From Acidipropionibacterium jensenii DSM 20535 (GTDB lineage Bacteria > Actinomycetota > Actinomycetes > Propionibacteriales > Propionibacteriaceae), in assembly GCF_000425285.1 (NCBI RefSeq), contig NZ_AUDD01000006.1, positions 1-64,000 on the forward strand: a stretch of DNA of 64,000 bases, in the 5' to 3' direction. The notes beneath the pieces are model-generated. The model was given only the letters and a program-made list of their open reading frames with translations. It was not told the origin of the DNA and did not search any database. Below, piece by piece: positions 37,001 to 45,818 of the stretch. The first letter of the stretch is position 1; each line of letters begins with the position of its first letter. A program made the translations under genes and the position numbers.

Positions 37001-37091
37001 TACCTCACAGTCCTAGGTATCAGATCTCCTGAAGCCTAGCACCGTGAGGTAACCCGTCGGCACGGTGAGGGACCGGCACCGTGAGGCAACC
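37001..37091. promoter_or_regulatory. PadR operator candidate and short repeats
   Basis: TACCT (37001-37005) and AGGTA (37015-37019) form an inverted repeat adjacent to the padR start. Further upstream, three imperfect copies of GCACCGTGAGGTAACC start near 37039, 37058 and 37075, about 18-19 bp apart. These could be further regulator half-sites or simple repeats. Confidence 0.45.
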
Positions 37092-37119
37092 GGTCAGCAC
37101 CTGGTGGGAGGCGGTGGAC

Positions 37120-37974
37120 TCAGCCGCGCCTCGACCAGCCGAGCCGGCGTCTCAGGGCGCCGATCGGCAGGCAGATGAGGTAGATCACGAAGCTGATGGT
37201 GGTGACATAGGGGCTGATCGGCAGGCCCGGCCCCAGGGACAGCAGGATGCCTCCCACTGCCGCGGTGACGGCGAAGGCGATCGACAGCAGGGACAGTGTG
37301 GTGGGTCTGGCCGTCACCCGGGCGGCCGCCGCGGTCGGGGTGATGAGCAGGCTGAGCACCAGCAGGGCGCCGACCAGCTGGATGGCCATCGCGGTGGTGA
37401 GGCCGAGCAGCACCATGAAGACGATCGACAGGGTGCGCATCGGGACCCCGCGTGCCTTGGCCACCGCCGGATCGGCGGAGGCGAAGAACAGCGGTCGCCA
37501 GATCATCGCCAGGGCCAGTGCGACCAGTCCGGCGACCAGGCACAAGGTGGTGAGCTGGGTGCCGTCGACGGCGACGATCTGTCCGGTGAGCAGGCCGAAC
37601 TTGTTGGACGAGCGTCCCTTGTAGAGGCTGAGGAAGAGCACCCCGATGCCCATCCCGAAGGGCAGCATGATGCCGATCGAGGCGTTGCGGTCCTTGGCGC
37701 GCACCCCCAGCAGGCCGAGGATCACGGCGGCGACCAGGGATCCGACGACGGCTCCGCTGGTGACGCTGAGGCCAAAGAACAGTGCGACCGAGGCTCCGGC
37801 GAAGGACAGCTCCGAGGTGCCGTGGACGGCGAATGCCAGATCGCGGGCGTGGATCATCGGGCCGATCAGTCCGGCCAGCACGCCGAGCACCACGCCGGCC
37901 AGGATGGACCCGCTGACCAGCGGGACCAGCTCGGTGAAATTGGTGAAGTTGAGGATGACGCTGATGTCAGTCAC
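37120..37974 (-). CDS. Metal (Zn/Mn) ABC transporter permease
   Basis: 284 aa from GTG 37974, overlapping the ATPase end by eight bases. ZnuB/MntB type, about nine membrane helices, with HARDLAFAVHGTSELSFAGA and LVGALLVLSLLITPTAAAARV. It forms the membrane path of the metal importer with the ATPase and binding protein upstream. No metal-specific residues can be assigned with confidence; zinc is favoured because of the Zur-like box at 39912-39926. Confidence 0.92.
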   Translation of the reverse strand: MTDISVILNFTNFTELVPLVSGSILAGVVLGVLAGLIGPMIHARDLAFAVHGTSELSFAGASVALFFGLSVTSGAVVGSLVAAVILGLLGVRAKDRNASIGIMLPFGMGIGVLFLSLYKGRSSNKFGLLTGQIVAVDGTQLTTLCLVAGLVALALAMIWRPLFFASADPAVAKARGVPMRTLSIVFMVLLGLTTAMAIQLVGALLVLSLLITPTAAAARVTARPTTLSLLSIAFAVTAAVGGILLSLGPGLPISPYVTTISFVIYLICLPIGALRRRLGWSRRG

Positions 37975-38836
37975 GGGTTCCTGCCTGGTGCTCTCCGTGT
38001 TCGTGGGGCCCGTGCTCCTCGTCGGCCAGCACGACGATCCGGTTGTTGCGCCGGAACACCTGGACCGGGGAGCCGTAGAGCTCGCTGAGGGTCTCCGAGC
38101 GCATCACCTCGTCGGGGGTGCCGACCAGCACCCGCCCGCCGGCCACATAGGCGACTCGGTCGATGTAGGGCAGCACCGGGTTGATCTCGTGGGTGACGAA
38201 GAGCACCCCGATCTCATGGGCCCGGCGCGCCTGGTCGATGAGGAGGGTGACCTCGTCCTGGTGGCGGATGTCCAGGCTCAGCAGCGGCTCGTCGCACAGC
38301 ATCAGGGCCGGGTCGGTGACCAGGGCCTGGGCGATTCGCAGGCGCTGCTGCTCGCCTCCCGACAGCTGGGAGATCGGGGCCTCGGCGTAGGAGGTGGCGC
38401 CCACCTGCCTGATGGTGTCGTCGACCTTGCGGCGTCGCGCCCGGGAGGGCCATCGCGGACCCCAGCGGTGCCCGTCGACCCCCATCGTCACCAGGTCGCG
38501 GCCCCGGATGGGGGCCAGGGTGTCCATGGCGCGCTGCTGGGGGACGTAGCCGATGTCGGCCGAGCCCTTGGTGACGGGGTGGCCGGCGACCGTCGCGGTG
38601 CCGGCCGACAGGGGGATCTGGCCGAGCAGGACCCTCAGCATGGTGGTCTTGCCGGCGCCGTTGGGCCCCAGCACGGCGACGAACTCGCCGGTGTGGACCG
38701 TGAGGTCCACGTCATGCCACAGCACCCGGTCGCCGAAGGTCACCTCGGCCCCCTTGAGCTGGGCGGCCTGGGAGCGGGTGTCCGGGTCTGACGGTTCGGT
38801 CCCGTGACCGGACGGAACGGGTGTCTGTGCGTCCAT
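37967..38836 (-). CDS. Metal (Zn/Mn) ABC transporter ATP-binding protein
   Basis: 289 aa. Walker A GPNGAGKTT, Q-loop region YVPQQRAMD, signature LSGGEQQRL, Walker B LMLCDEPLLSLD and switch His VTHEINPVL. A His-rich C-terminal tail (EEHGPHEHGEHQ) may hold metal. GGAGACTCA precedes ATG 38836. It is separated from the binding-protein gene by two stem-loops, so its level is probably lower. Confidence 0.93.
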   Translation of the reverse strand: MDAQTPVPSGHGTEPSDPDTRSQAAQLKGAEVTFGDRVLWHDVDLTVHTGEFVAVLGPNGAGKTTMLRVLLGQIPLSAGTATVAGHPVTKGSADIGYVPQQRAMDTLAPIRGRDLVTMGVDGHRWGPRWPSRARRRKVDDTIRQVGATSYAEAPISQLSGGEQQRLRIAQALVTDPALMLCDEPLLSLDIRHQDEVTLLIDQARRAHEIGVLFVTHEINPVLPYIDRVAYVAGGRVLVGTPDEVMRSETLSELYGSPVQVFRRNNRIVVLADEEHGPHEHGEHQAGTRD

Positions 38837-38851
38837 TGAGTCTCCAAAGCT

Positions 38852-38930
38852 GTCTGGGCCGCGGGAGACCCCGCGGCCCAGACGATGATGATATCGGGAG
38901 TTGTTCCCGGTCCGATCCCTCAGGATCGGA
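38852..38930 (-). terminator. Two intercistronic stem-loops behind the metal-binding protein gene
   Basis: GTCTGGGCCGCGGG (38852-38865) pairs with CCCGCGGCCCAGAC (38870-38883), a perfect 14-bp stem. TCCGATCC (38911-38918) pairs with GGATCGGA (38923-38930), a perfect 8-bp stem. Both lie between the binding protein and ATPase genes and could act as a partial terminator or a 3' RNA stabiliser, giving more binding protein than transporter. Confidence 0.65.
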
Positions 38931-38935
38931 TTACT

Positions 38936-39886
38936 TCACTTGGACAGTGCCTCGGAGATGTGGGTGATGGTGTCGCCGACGAACTGCGAGTAGCTGGTGA
39001 CTCCCTCGGGGAAGGTCTCGGTGACGCCGACGTTCGGCACGTCCACCTTCTTGGCCGCGGCCTGGAGCAGCTTGGTGACGTCGTCGGAGGTCTGTCCGTT
39101 GACGACCAGCAGGCCCGCCTTCTTGGTGGTGAGGAGCTGAGTGGTCTCGTTGATCACCTTGACCGAGGGGCCGGCGTCGGTCTCGGCCTGCTCGACGAAC
39201 TGCTCGGGGGTGATGTTCTTGATCCCCATGTCGGTCAGCAGGTATCCGGCGACGGGCTCGGTGGCCACGGCGCTGAGATTCTTGTGGGCCGCTCCGGCGG
39301 TCTTGGCCCGCTCCTTGAGCTTGGCTATCTCGGAACCGAAGGACTGCGCGTTCTTGGTGTAGTCGGCGGCGTGGCTCGGGTCGGCCTTGCCCAGATCGGT
39401 GGCGACGACCTCGGCGACCTTGCGGGCGGTGTCCATCGAGTAGAAGACGTGCTCGTTGAACCCCTCCACCGAGGAGTTGAAGCCGGAGATCTTGACGGCG
39501 TCGACGAGGGTGGCGCTGCTGCCCTTGGCCAGGGTCGATGCCCAGTCGTCGTACCCGCCGCCGTTGACCAGGGCGATCTTCGCGTTGCTGAAGGTGAGCT
39601 TGTCCTTGGCGGTGGCCTCGTAGTCGTGCGGGTCCTGGGCGGGGCTGATGATCACGGAGGTGACCTCGACGTGATCCCCGCCGACCGCCTCGGCGACCGA
39701 TCCCCAGACGTTGGTGGAGGCGACGACCTTGACCTTGCCGGCAGCGGAGGAGCCGGAGCTCGCGGAGCCGGCGGCGTCAGCTGATCCATTGCCCGAGCAG
39801 GCCGCCAGACTCAGCGGCAGCGCAGCGACCGCCACGGTCGCCAGCACCCGGCGCGAGATGGAGTGTGTCAGGAAACGGGATGACAT
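38936..39886 (-). CDS. Metal (Zn/Mn) ABC transporter substrate-binding lipoprotein
   Basis: 316 aa from ATG 39886, with GAGGA upstream; the in-frame TTG at 39898 is unlikely. Lipobox SLAAC (near residue 30). ZnuA/TroA family: VVASTNVWGSVAEAVGG, SPAQDPHDYEATAKDKLTFS, a His in NEHVFYSMDT, and TEPVAGYLLTDMGI. The family's His-rich loop is missing, and the usual third His position is Glu, so the metal could be zinc or manganese. Expression probably follows Zur, from the box at 39912-39926. Confidence 0.92.
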   Translation of the reverse strand: MSSRFLTHSISRRVLATVAVAALPLSLAACSGNGSADAAGSASSGSSAAGKVKVVASTNVWGSVAEAVGGDHVEVTSVIISPAQDPHDYEATAKDKLTFSNAKIALVNGGGYDDWASTLAKGSSATLVDAVKISGFNSSVEGFNEHVFYSMDTARKVAEVVATDLGKADPSHAADYTKNAQSFGSEIAKLKERAKTAGAAHKNLSAVATEPVAGYLLTDMGIKNITPEQFVEQAETDAGPSVKVINETTQLLTTKKAGLLVVNGQTSDDVTKLLQAAAKKVDVPNVGVTETFPEGVTSYSQFVGDTITHISEALSK

Positions 39887-39911
39887 GTATGTCCTCAATT
39901 CGTGTTGTAAC

Positions 39912-39926
39912 TGAAAACCATTATCA
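39912..39926. promoter_or_regulatory. Zur-like operator upstream of the metal transporter
   Basis: TGAAAACCATTATCA is a near-palindrome of the TGAnAATnATTnTCA type bound by Zur (Fur family zinc repressors). It lies 26 bases ahead of the binding-protein start, in the promoter region. Confidence 0.7.
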
Positions 39927-40026
39927 AGTCATCTCGACGCGGAGGCAAATCCGCGTCGTGGCGCGGGCCCAGCTGCGTGGTGGCGGCGGCCCGGGGGTGC
40001 GTGGTGCGCGCTGCCCGGGGCGGGGC

Positions 40027-40578
40027 TCAGCCGAGCAGGTCGGAGCTGGAGGTGATCTCGATCTGCGGGGAGTAGAGGCCAATCAGCCGCAGTGCCGCCG
40101 CCTGGTTCTCGGGTGTGGATCCGGCGCACCCGTCGGAGACCACCTGGACCCACGCCCCGGCGTCGGCCGCCGCCAGGGCCGTGGAGATGACGCAGCAGTC
40201 GGTGGCCACCCCGACCAGCGCCAGGTGAGGTGTCGGGCCGGTGATCCCGGCCAGCTGGGGGCCCCACTTGCCGAAGGTCGTGAGGTCCAGGCCGGGACGC
40301 CGCGACCAGCCGCGGGCGGCGTCGACCAGATCGAAACAGGGGTCATCGTCCGGACGGTCGGCGAAGCTCCAGCGATCGAAGTAGTCCGCCCAGGCCCCCG
40401 GGTGCTCGCTGCCGGGCAGCCATCTGGTCACCAGCACCCGGTCTCCGAAGCGCTCGGACAGCCGTCCGATCGGTCCGACCACGGCCTCGAAGTCGTGGGC
40501 GCACCACGGCGAGGAGGGATCGGCGAAGATCCGCTGGGGATCGATGACGACCAGCCAGGGCAGATCGAATCCGGACAT
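40027..40578 (-). CDS. Cysteine hydrolase, isochorismatase fold
   Basis: 183 aa from ATG 40578, overlapping the permease stop by four bases. Catalytic triad: Asp in LVVIDPQRIF, Lys in LTTFGKWGPQ, Cys in GVATDCCVISTAL. It would hydrolyse an amide, as N-carbamoylsarcosine amidase or ureidoacrylate amidohydrolase do. Coupling to an NCS1 permease suggests use of an imported nitrogen heterocycle or carbamoyl compound. Confidence 0.9.
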   Translation of the reverse strand: MSGFDLPWLVVIDPQRIFADPSSPWCAHDFEAVVGPIGRLSERFGDRVLVTRWLPGSEHPGAWADYFDRWSFADRPDDDPCFDLVDAARGWSRRPGLDLTTFGKWGPQLAGITGPTPHLALVGVATDCCVISTALAAADAGAWVQVVSDGCAGSTPENQAAALRLIGLYSPQIEITSSSDLLG

Positions 40579-42032
40579 CAGAACGACTCCTGGTGGCGGA
40601 CCCGGGAACGCCGGGCGAGGAAGGTCACCAGGAATCCCAGCACCAGGGCGGCGATGACCCCGATATTGGCCCACGCCCAGGAGCCCTCCCTGCCGCCCAG
40701 GCCCAACGGCCCGAGGAGGTATCCCTGCCAGTCGTTCCAGCCGACCCCGGGGTACTGGTTGATGACCAGACCCCAGCCGATCGCGGTGACCACGACGAGG
40801 GTGATCAGGGAGACCCAGTCCACCGCACCGTACCGACCCTCGGGGCGGAACAGATCTGCGTCGTCGTAGGCCCGGCGCCGCAGCGCGATGTCGGACATCA
40901 TGATCCCCGCCCAGGCCGCCAGCGGAACTCCCAGGGTGACCAGGAAGGACTGGAAGGGGGAGATGAAGTTCGGGGCGAGGAAGACCACGTAGATGGTGCC
41001 GACGGTGAGGATGACACCGTCGATGAGGGAGGCGGCGGGCCTGGGGATCCTGATCCCGAGGCTGAGCAGGGTGAGGCCGGAGGAGTAGATGCCGTTGATC
41101 GCCCCCGACAGCAGGGAGAGCACCGCCACCACCAGGAAGGGCACCAGGAACCAGGTCGGCAGGATCGTCGCGAGGGCGCCGACCGGGTCCACCTGGACGG
41201 CCTCGGACAGGTTCTTCGAGGAGCCCACCAGCAACAGGCCGAAGGTGATGAGGAAGACCGGTCCGAGGGACCCGCCGAAGGTGTTCCAGAACACGATCGA
41301 GCCGCCCCGGGCCTCGCGGCTCTGGTAGCGCGACCAGTCGGCGGCGATGTTGACCCAGCCCAGCCCCATCCCCGTCATCACCATGGTCAGCGCCCCGACC
41401 ACCGACTGCCAGGGTCCCGACGGGATGGCCGCGACGGCGTCCCAGTGGATCGCCCGCACCGCCATCACGAGGTAGATGATCGTCACGATGCCGGTGACCC
41501 AGGTGAGCACCGACTGCATCCTCATGATGATGTGATAGCCGGCCACCGCCCCCAGCACGATGAGCAGGGCGACGACGATCGCGGCGATGACCTTGACCGT
41601 GGTCCCGGAGCTCCAGCCGAGTCGGGAGAAGACCGTCGCGGTGGCCAGCACCGCGCTGATCGCCAGGGAGGTCTCCCAGCCGATCGAGGTGATCCAGGAG
41701 ATGATGCCCGGAACCTTGTTGCCCTGCACCCCGAAGGCCGCCCGGGAGGCGACCATGGTCGGCGCCGAGCCGCGCTTGCCGGCGATCGCGATCACCCCGC
41801 AGAAGATGAAGGAGACGACGACTCCCAGCAGGGTGGCGACCGTCGCCTGCCAGAAGGAGATCCCGAAACCGAGCACGAATGCCCCGTAGGACATCCCGAA
41901 CACCGAGATGTTGGAGGCGAACCATGGCAGGAACAGATTGCGCGGCCTGGCGGTGCGCTCGGATTCCTCGATGATCTCGATCCCGGTCATCTCGATGCCT
42001 GCGGAGCGACGTGTCGACTCAGATGCGGACAT
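40578..42032 (-). CDS. NCS1 family permease (cytosine/purine/hydantoin/allantoin type)
   Basis: 484 aa from ATG 42032, preferred over ATG 42038 because AGGAG then sits seven bases upstream. Twelve membrane helices with RPRNLFLPWFASNISVFGMS at the start, ASRAAFGVQGNKVPG and WETSLAISAVLATATVFSR. The family imports nucleobases, hydantoins, allantoin or pyridoxine by Na+ or H+ symport. The downstream hydrolase may process the substrate. Confidence 0.9.
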   Translation of the reverse strand: MSASESTRRSAGIEMTGIEIIEESERTARPRNLFLPWFASNISVFGMSYGAFVLGFGISFWQATVATLLGVVVSFIFCGVIAIAGKRGSAPTMVASRAAFGVQGNKVPGIISWITSIGWETSLAISAVLATATVFSRLGWSSGTTVKVIAAIVVALLIVLGAVAGYHIIMRMQSVLTWVTGIVTIIYLVMAVRAIHWDAVAAIPSGPWQSVVGALTMVMTGMGLGWVNIAADWSRYQSREARGGSIVFWNTFGGSLGPVFLITFGLLLVGSSKNLSEAVQVDPVGALATILPTWFLVPFLVVAVLSLLSGAINGIYSSGLTLLSLGIRIPRPAASLIDGVILTVGTIYVVFLAPNFISPFQSFLVTLGVPLAAWAGIMMSDIALRRRAYDDADLFRPEGRYGAVDWVSLITLVVVTAIGWGLVINQYPGVGWNDWQGYLLGPLGLGGREGSWAWANIGVIAALVLGFLVTFLARRSRVRHQESF

Positions 42033-42095
42033 GGTCATTCTCCTGGTGGGCGGCGGACGGCTGCATGCGCGCCCAATTGTGTCAGCCCAGCGGTC

Positions 42096-42860
42096 TCAAC
42101 GGGAGGAGTAGCGGCGTCGTGCCACCAGGACACCGATCAGCACGGCCAGCATGCCCCATCCGAGAACGAGGAGGATCGCAGTCCGACGTGAGATGTCGAT
42201 GAAGAGGATGCTCGCCGGATCGTGGTAGAGAAGCCGCCAGGGGCCACTCAGGGGATGGAGTACCTGAATGGCGGTCCGTCCCGTTCCCACGTACATGAGA
42301 ACGGCCATGAAGGATCCAGCCATAACCAGCAGCACCACGAGGGCGGTCCTCGCCGACCATCCGCAGGCGTGGCAGAGAAGGGCGGTCGCCAGGGTGGCGA
42401 CGACGATCACCATGGTCGAGACGCCCGCCTCGCGCAGCGGATCGGCTCCTGCGAGGGAGAGGGCCGGAAGACCATCGCGCAGCCAGCCGCCCAGCCCGAC
42501 CAGCGCGGCGACCAGGCAGCTGCCGGCCGCCAGCAGGAGGGAGGCGGCGAGGGCGCAGGCCAGGTCGAGGGCGATGCGGGTGTGTCCATGGGTCCCGCAG
42601 AGCCGCTGTTCGCGGTCCAGACCGGCGTCCCGGTCGGCTCCGCACAGCGACGCGGTGATCGCCACCGCGGCCAGCCCTCCCGGCCAACGGCACAGTGTCA
42701 GGGCGGTGGTGGCTGCCCCGATGGGGTTGATGGCGGAGAGTCCGTCGATGAGCGGTCTCCACAGGCCGAGGATCCCGCCGGTGATCAGGGTCGCCGTCAG
42801 GAGTCGTCTCGTCCTCAGCCGACGAATGGCGATGAGGACACGGGTGTGCAGCTCGGTCAT
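42096..42860 (-). CDS. ABC-2-type permease-like membrane protein B
   Basis: 254 aa from ATG 42860, overlapping the preceding gene by ATGA. Six membrane helices, ending IGVLVARRRYSSR. Sequence resembles no named exporter closely. Together with the 388-aa membrane protein and the ATPase it likely forms one exporter, the last part of the five-gene operon that starts at 46244. The role in export or immunity is inferred from context. Confidence 0.75.
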   Translation of the reverse strand: MTELHTRVLIAIRRLRTRRLLTATLITGGILGLWRPLIDGLSAINPIGAATTALTLCRWPGGLAAVAITASLCGADRDAGLDREQRLCGTHGHTRIALDLACALAASLLLAAGSCLVAALVGLGGWLRDGLPALSLAGADPLREAGVSTMVIVVATLATALLCHACGWSARTALVVLLVMAGSFMAVLMYVGTGRTAIQVLHPLSGPWRLLYHDPASILFIDISRRTAILLVLGWGMLAVLIGVLVARRRYSSR

Positions 42861-44023
42861 CGATAGCAGTCCTCCTGCTCCGAGACTCCGGAGACGAGCC
42901 AGCCCTTCTCGTTCTTCACCATGCAGAGCCCCATCTGCGAGCCGTTCACCCGCACCTGAGCGTGTCCCTTGTCGTCGACGCGGTCCAGCAGGACGGTGGC
43001 TCCGGACGGCAGACTGGCGAAGGCCCAGACGGAGTCTCCCAGGGTTCTTCGCGCCGAACCGTCCACCGACAGCCTGTCGGCCCGGCTGGAGTTGGTGCGC
43101 AGGGAGAGCAGGAAGTCCTCGGCCCTCTGTTGGGGTGATGTACCGGCAAACCGCTCGAGCAGGAGGAAGGGCCGTGCATTCATCGGAACGGTGGCGGTCG
43201 CCAGGCCGGGGATCACAGCTCCGGCGGCCAGGCAGCCCGCCAGGGGGATGGCGATCCATCCGCGCAGGCTCCGCCGCCGGTCCCCCCGGGTGGCCGTGGT
43301 GGTGGTCCGGGGTTCGCGGAGAGCGGGGCGGGAGAACAGGGCGTTGAGGGCGACCACCGTCCAAACTGCCCCAGAGAGCAGACAGAGTTGCAGGACCCGC
43401 GTCCCGTAGGGGTAGTAGATACTGGGGGCGGCGTGCAGGGCGCGCAGAGCCGCGGTGGGCAGCAGTACGCGCACCAGGTCGAGGACAGGATTGTCGGGCA
43501 GGTACACCAGCGCCAGGGCGACTCCCACGGCAGCCACAGCCAGACCTATGGCTGGTCCGATACGTACCGCGTGGATCAGGGCTGCGGCCCAGGCTGTGAC
43601 GAGGAGGCCGCGCAGCAGGATCAGCCCGATACTTGCCGGCCATGGGGCCAGAGCCGTCACCGTGAGAGCCGGGCCGAGCCGGGACAGGGCCAGTGACGCC
43701 CCACCGGCGAGCAGGCACCAGGCGAGAGCGAGAGTGCAGGCCACCAGAAGGCGCTGGGCGGTCCACCGGCGCTCGTCCAGGCCGGTGGACCGGCGATCTC
43801 GGCGAATGGAGTCCTGGGCGTCGGGTCCGAATACCCAGAAGGAGATGAGCACGCAGGTGGCGGGCAGGATCTGGTCGGCCATCGAGTCGAAACCGCCGAG
43901 CACTTGGCGCCAGTTGAGGGTGACGCCCTTGATGACGCCCATCCAGGCAGCGACGACGGCCCACACGGCCAGCCCGACCACCAGGAGCGGCGAGCGCAGC
44001 GCGATGCGCCATGCGGTGCGCAT
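42857..44023 (-). CDS. ABC-2-type permease-like membrane protein A
   Basis: 388 aa, directly after the ATPase (a one-base overlap of stop and start regions). Six to seven membrane helices in residues 1-280, with FGPDAQDSIRRDRRSTGLDE between helices 2 and 3. The last 110 residues are soluble and extracytoplasmic: FLLLERFAGTSPQQRAEDFL, then a small domain with two Cys (MGLCMVKNEKGWLVSGVSEQ and EDCYR). Such a domain might bind the secreted partner. No known family recognised. Confidence 0.75.
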   Translation of the reverse strand: MRTAWRIALRSPLLVVGLAVWAVVAAWMGVIKGVTLNWRQVLGGFDSMADQILPATCVLISFWVFGPDAQDSIRRDRRSTGLDERRWTAQRLLVACTLALAWCLLAGGASLALSRLGPALTVTALAPWPASIGLILLRGLLVTAWAAALIHAVRIGPAIGLAVAAVGVALALVYLPDNPVLDLVRVLLPTAALRALHAAPSIYYPYGTRVLQLCLLSGAVWTVVALNALFSRPALREPRTTTTATRGDRRRSLRGWIAIPLAGCLAAGAVIPGLATATVPMNARPFLLLERFAGTSPQQRAEDFLLSLRTNSSRADRLSVDGSARRTLGDSVWAFASLPSGATVLLDRVDDKGHAQVRVNGSQMGLCMVKNEKGWLVSGVSEQEDCYR

Positions 44024-44721
44024 CAGGTGAGGCCGATCGCGGAGAAGTACAGGTCCTCGATGGTGGCTCCCTCGGCGAGGTCGGCGGTGGCGCCTCCAAG
44101 GATCTGTTCGCCGCCGTTCATCATGACGTAGGAGTCGCAGATCTGCTGCACCTCGTGGAGCATGTGGCTGGACAGCACGATGGCGTGGCCGGCCGCCTTG
44201 AGATTGGCGACGATCTCGCGGAACCGGTGCAGGAAGACTGGATCGAGTCCGTTGGTGGGCTCGTCGAGAACGATGACGGGGGAGGAGCAGACGAGAAGCC
44301 GGGCGATCCCCAGGCGCTGCCTCATGCCTTGGCTGTACTTGGAGTAGTGCAGCCGGGAGTCCTCCAGCTCGACGTTCGCCAGGGCTGCGGCGATGCGTCC
44401 GATGCGTTCGGAGTACCCGCCACTGAAGGCCCGCAAATTCTCCCGTGCCGACAGGAACGGGTAGAAGGCGGGTTCCTCGATCATTCCGGTGATCGACACC
44501 TCGGGGCCCAGCCGTACGGGCTCCTTCCCGCCGACCGTGAGGGTTCCCGATGCGATCGACGCCAGCCCGCAGATCATCTTGAGCTCAGTGGTCTTCCCGG
44601 CCCCGTTGGCGCCGACCAGCCCGAGGCACGAACCCGCTTCCACCGTGAAGGTGACCGGCCCGATGCGCGACCCGTTGGAGAAGGTGTGCGAGAGTCCGGA
44701 CACCGCAAGGGTGCTGCTCAC
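44023..44721 (-). CDS. ABC transporter ATP-binding protein (bacteriocin-type operon)
   Basis: 232 aa from GTG 44721, which overlaps the previous stop by GTGA as elsewhere in this operon; ATG 44736 is an alternative without a ribosome site. Walker A GANGAGKTTELK, signature reading YSQGMRQRLG in place of LSGGQ, Walker B VIVLDEPTNGLD, switch His LSSHMLHEV. This CcmA/BcrA/LanF-like type serves lantibiotic immunity or ABC-2 exporters. Confidence 0.92.
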   Translation of the reverse strand: MSSTLAVSGLSHTFSNGSRIGPVTFTVEAGSCLGLVGANGAGKTTELKMICGLASIASGTLTVGGKEPVRLGPEVSITGMIEEPAFYPFLSARENLRAFSGGYSERIGRIAAALANVELEDSRLHYSKYSQGMRQRLGIARLLVCSSPVIVLDEPTNGLDPVFLHRFREIVANLKAAGHAIVLSSHMLHEVQQICDSYVMMNGGEQILGGATADLAEGATIEDLYFSAIGLT

Positions 44722-45806
44722 GGGTTCTTCCGCCATTCGACGTGGCCGTCGGGATACAGCAGCACGAGGGCACCGGACGCGGTGAATCGGGAGGCGATAG
44801 CGCCCTTGTAGGTGGTCCGGATTCTCCCGTTCGCAGTGGACACCGCGATACCCTGAGGAGTCCGGAAACTGGCCGTCGACCCGTCGCGGGACGCGGTCGG
44901 AATTGACTCCGTCGGTTCCTTCACGGTTCGCAGAAGAGCTCCCTTGGAACTGAAGAACCTCAGGACCGAGGTGTAGCTGGTCGTGGCTCCGAGACTGGCG
45001 CTGAGCGATGCGGTGATGAAACCGGTGCGGCTGATGGTGCAGGCTCCCAGATCGTTGGCCGTGACGCCCAGATCGAGGGGCAGGGTTCTGCCCTGCTGAT
45101 CGACCAGCCGTGCCTGTTCGCCGATGGGGACGAGGGATGTCCCGTTGGGGCCGACGCAGTTTCCGCCCTCGCCCGCGATCTTGAACGGATGACCCAGGGA
45201 CGGCTTGCCGTTGACCTGTGTGGCCACGGTGGCCCAGGTGGTACTGCCCTCGGTCGTCGTGATGACCCCGGGGCCGTCCTGCGTACCGCCCCAGGTGGGG
45301 GCGCGGCCGGGAATGCGGATCGGGGCCGACTCACCTGTGGCGGTGGCCCAGGTGGCTTTCGTGGTGCCGTCCTTGGAGGTGCGCAGGACGAGTACTGCCC
45401 CGCCCAGTCGTACCGGGGCCCACAGCTGGAAACCGTCGGCGAGGGGGACAGCGGGCTGGCCCCTGAGGAGTGGGGTGGGGGTCTTCACCACCGGCGAGTT
45501 CCATGCGTCGATGTCACCGGTGAGGATCGCGTTGGGGCACGAGTCGACGCAGACGGCGTTCGTCCTGGAGGACGGCCCCATCCACACCGTCCGGCCCGAG
45601 GAGGCGATCCCGCGGGTGCTGTCGGAGCTGGCGATCACCGCGCCACTGTCGTCGGCGGCGAGGAACATGAACGGTGTCAACGCGTCCTTGCCGGTGCTGA
45701 GATCCTCGGGGGACGGGCTCGAGGCGGACTGCGGCCTGAACAGCAGTACCGCCGCGATCACGACTACGACCGCGGCGACACTGCTCACGAGGGCTTTCTT
45801 CTTCAT
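44718..45806 (-). CDS. Membrane-anchored secreted protein, possible beta-propeller
   Basis: 362 aa. A single N-terminal membrane helix (residues 4-23) without a clear cleavage site is followed by about 340 extracytoplasmic residues. It contains repeated Gly/Trp/Thr-rich strands (VIASSDSTRGIASSGRTVWM, FQLWAPVRLGGAVLVLRTSK, PDGHVEWRKNP), suggesting a beta-propeller or beta-sandwich. Two close Cys are in NAVCVDSCPNA. It starts 12 bp after the small secreted protein gene. I know no homologous family with an assigned role; a surface receptor or immunity partner is one guess. Confidence 0.7.
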   Translation of the reverse strand: MKKKALVSSVAAVVVVIAAVLLFRPQSASSPSPEDLSTGKDALTPFMFLAADDSGAVIASSDSTRGIASSGRTVWMGPSSRTNAVCVDSCPNAILTGDIDAWNSPVVKTPTPLLRGQPAVPLADGFQLWAPVRLGGAVLVLRTSKDGTTKATWATATGESAPIRIPGRAPTWGGTQDGPGVITTTEGSTTWATVATQVNGKPSLGHPFKIAGEGGNCVGPNGTSLVPIGEQARLVDQQGRTLPLDLGVTANDLGACTISRTGFITASLSASLGATTSYTSVLRFFSSKGALLRTVKEPTESIPTASRDGSTASFRTPQGIAVSTANGRIRTTYKGAIASRFTASGALVLLYPDGHVEWRKNP

Positions 45807-45818
45807 GGTTGTGCGGGC

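Noticed and set aside
40027-41925. A 632-codon minus-strand frame apparently fusing unrelated sequence to the cysteine hydrolase
   Set aside because: The upstream part is an out-of-frame shadow of the NCS1 permease. The hydrolase starts at ATG 40578, overlapping the permease stop.
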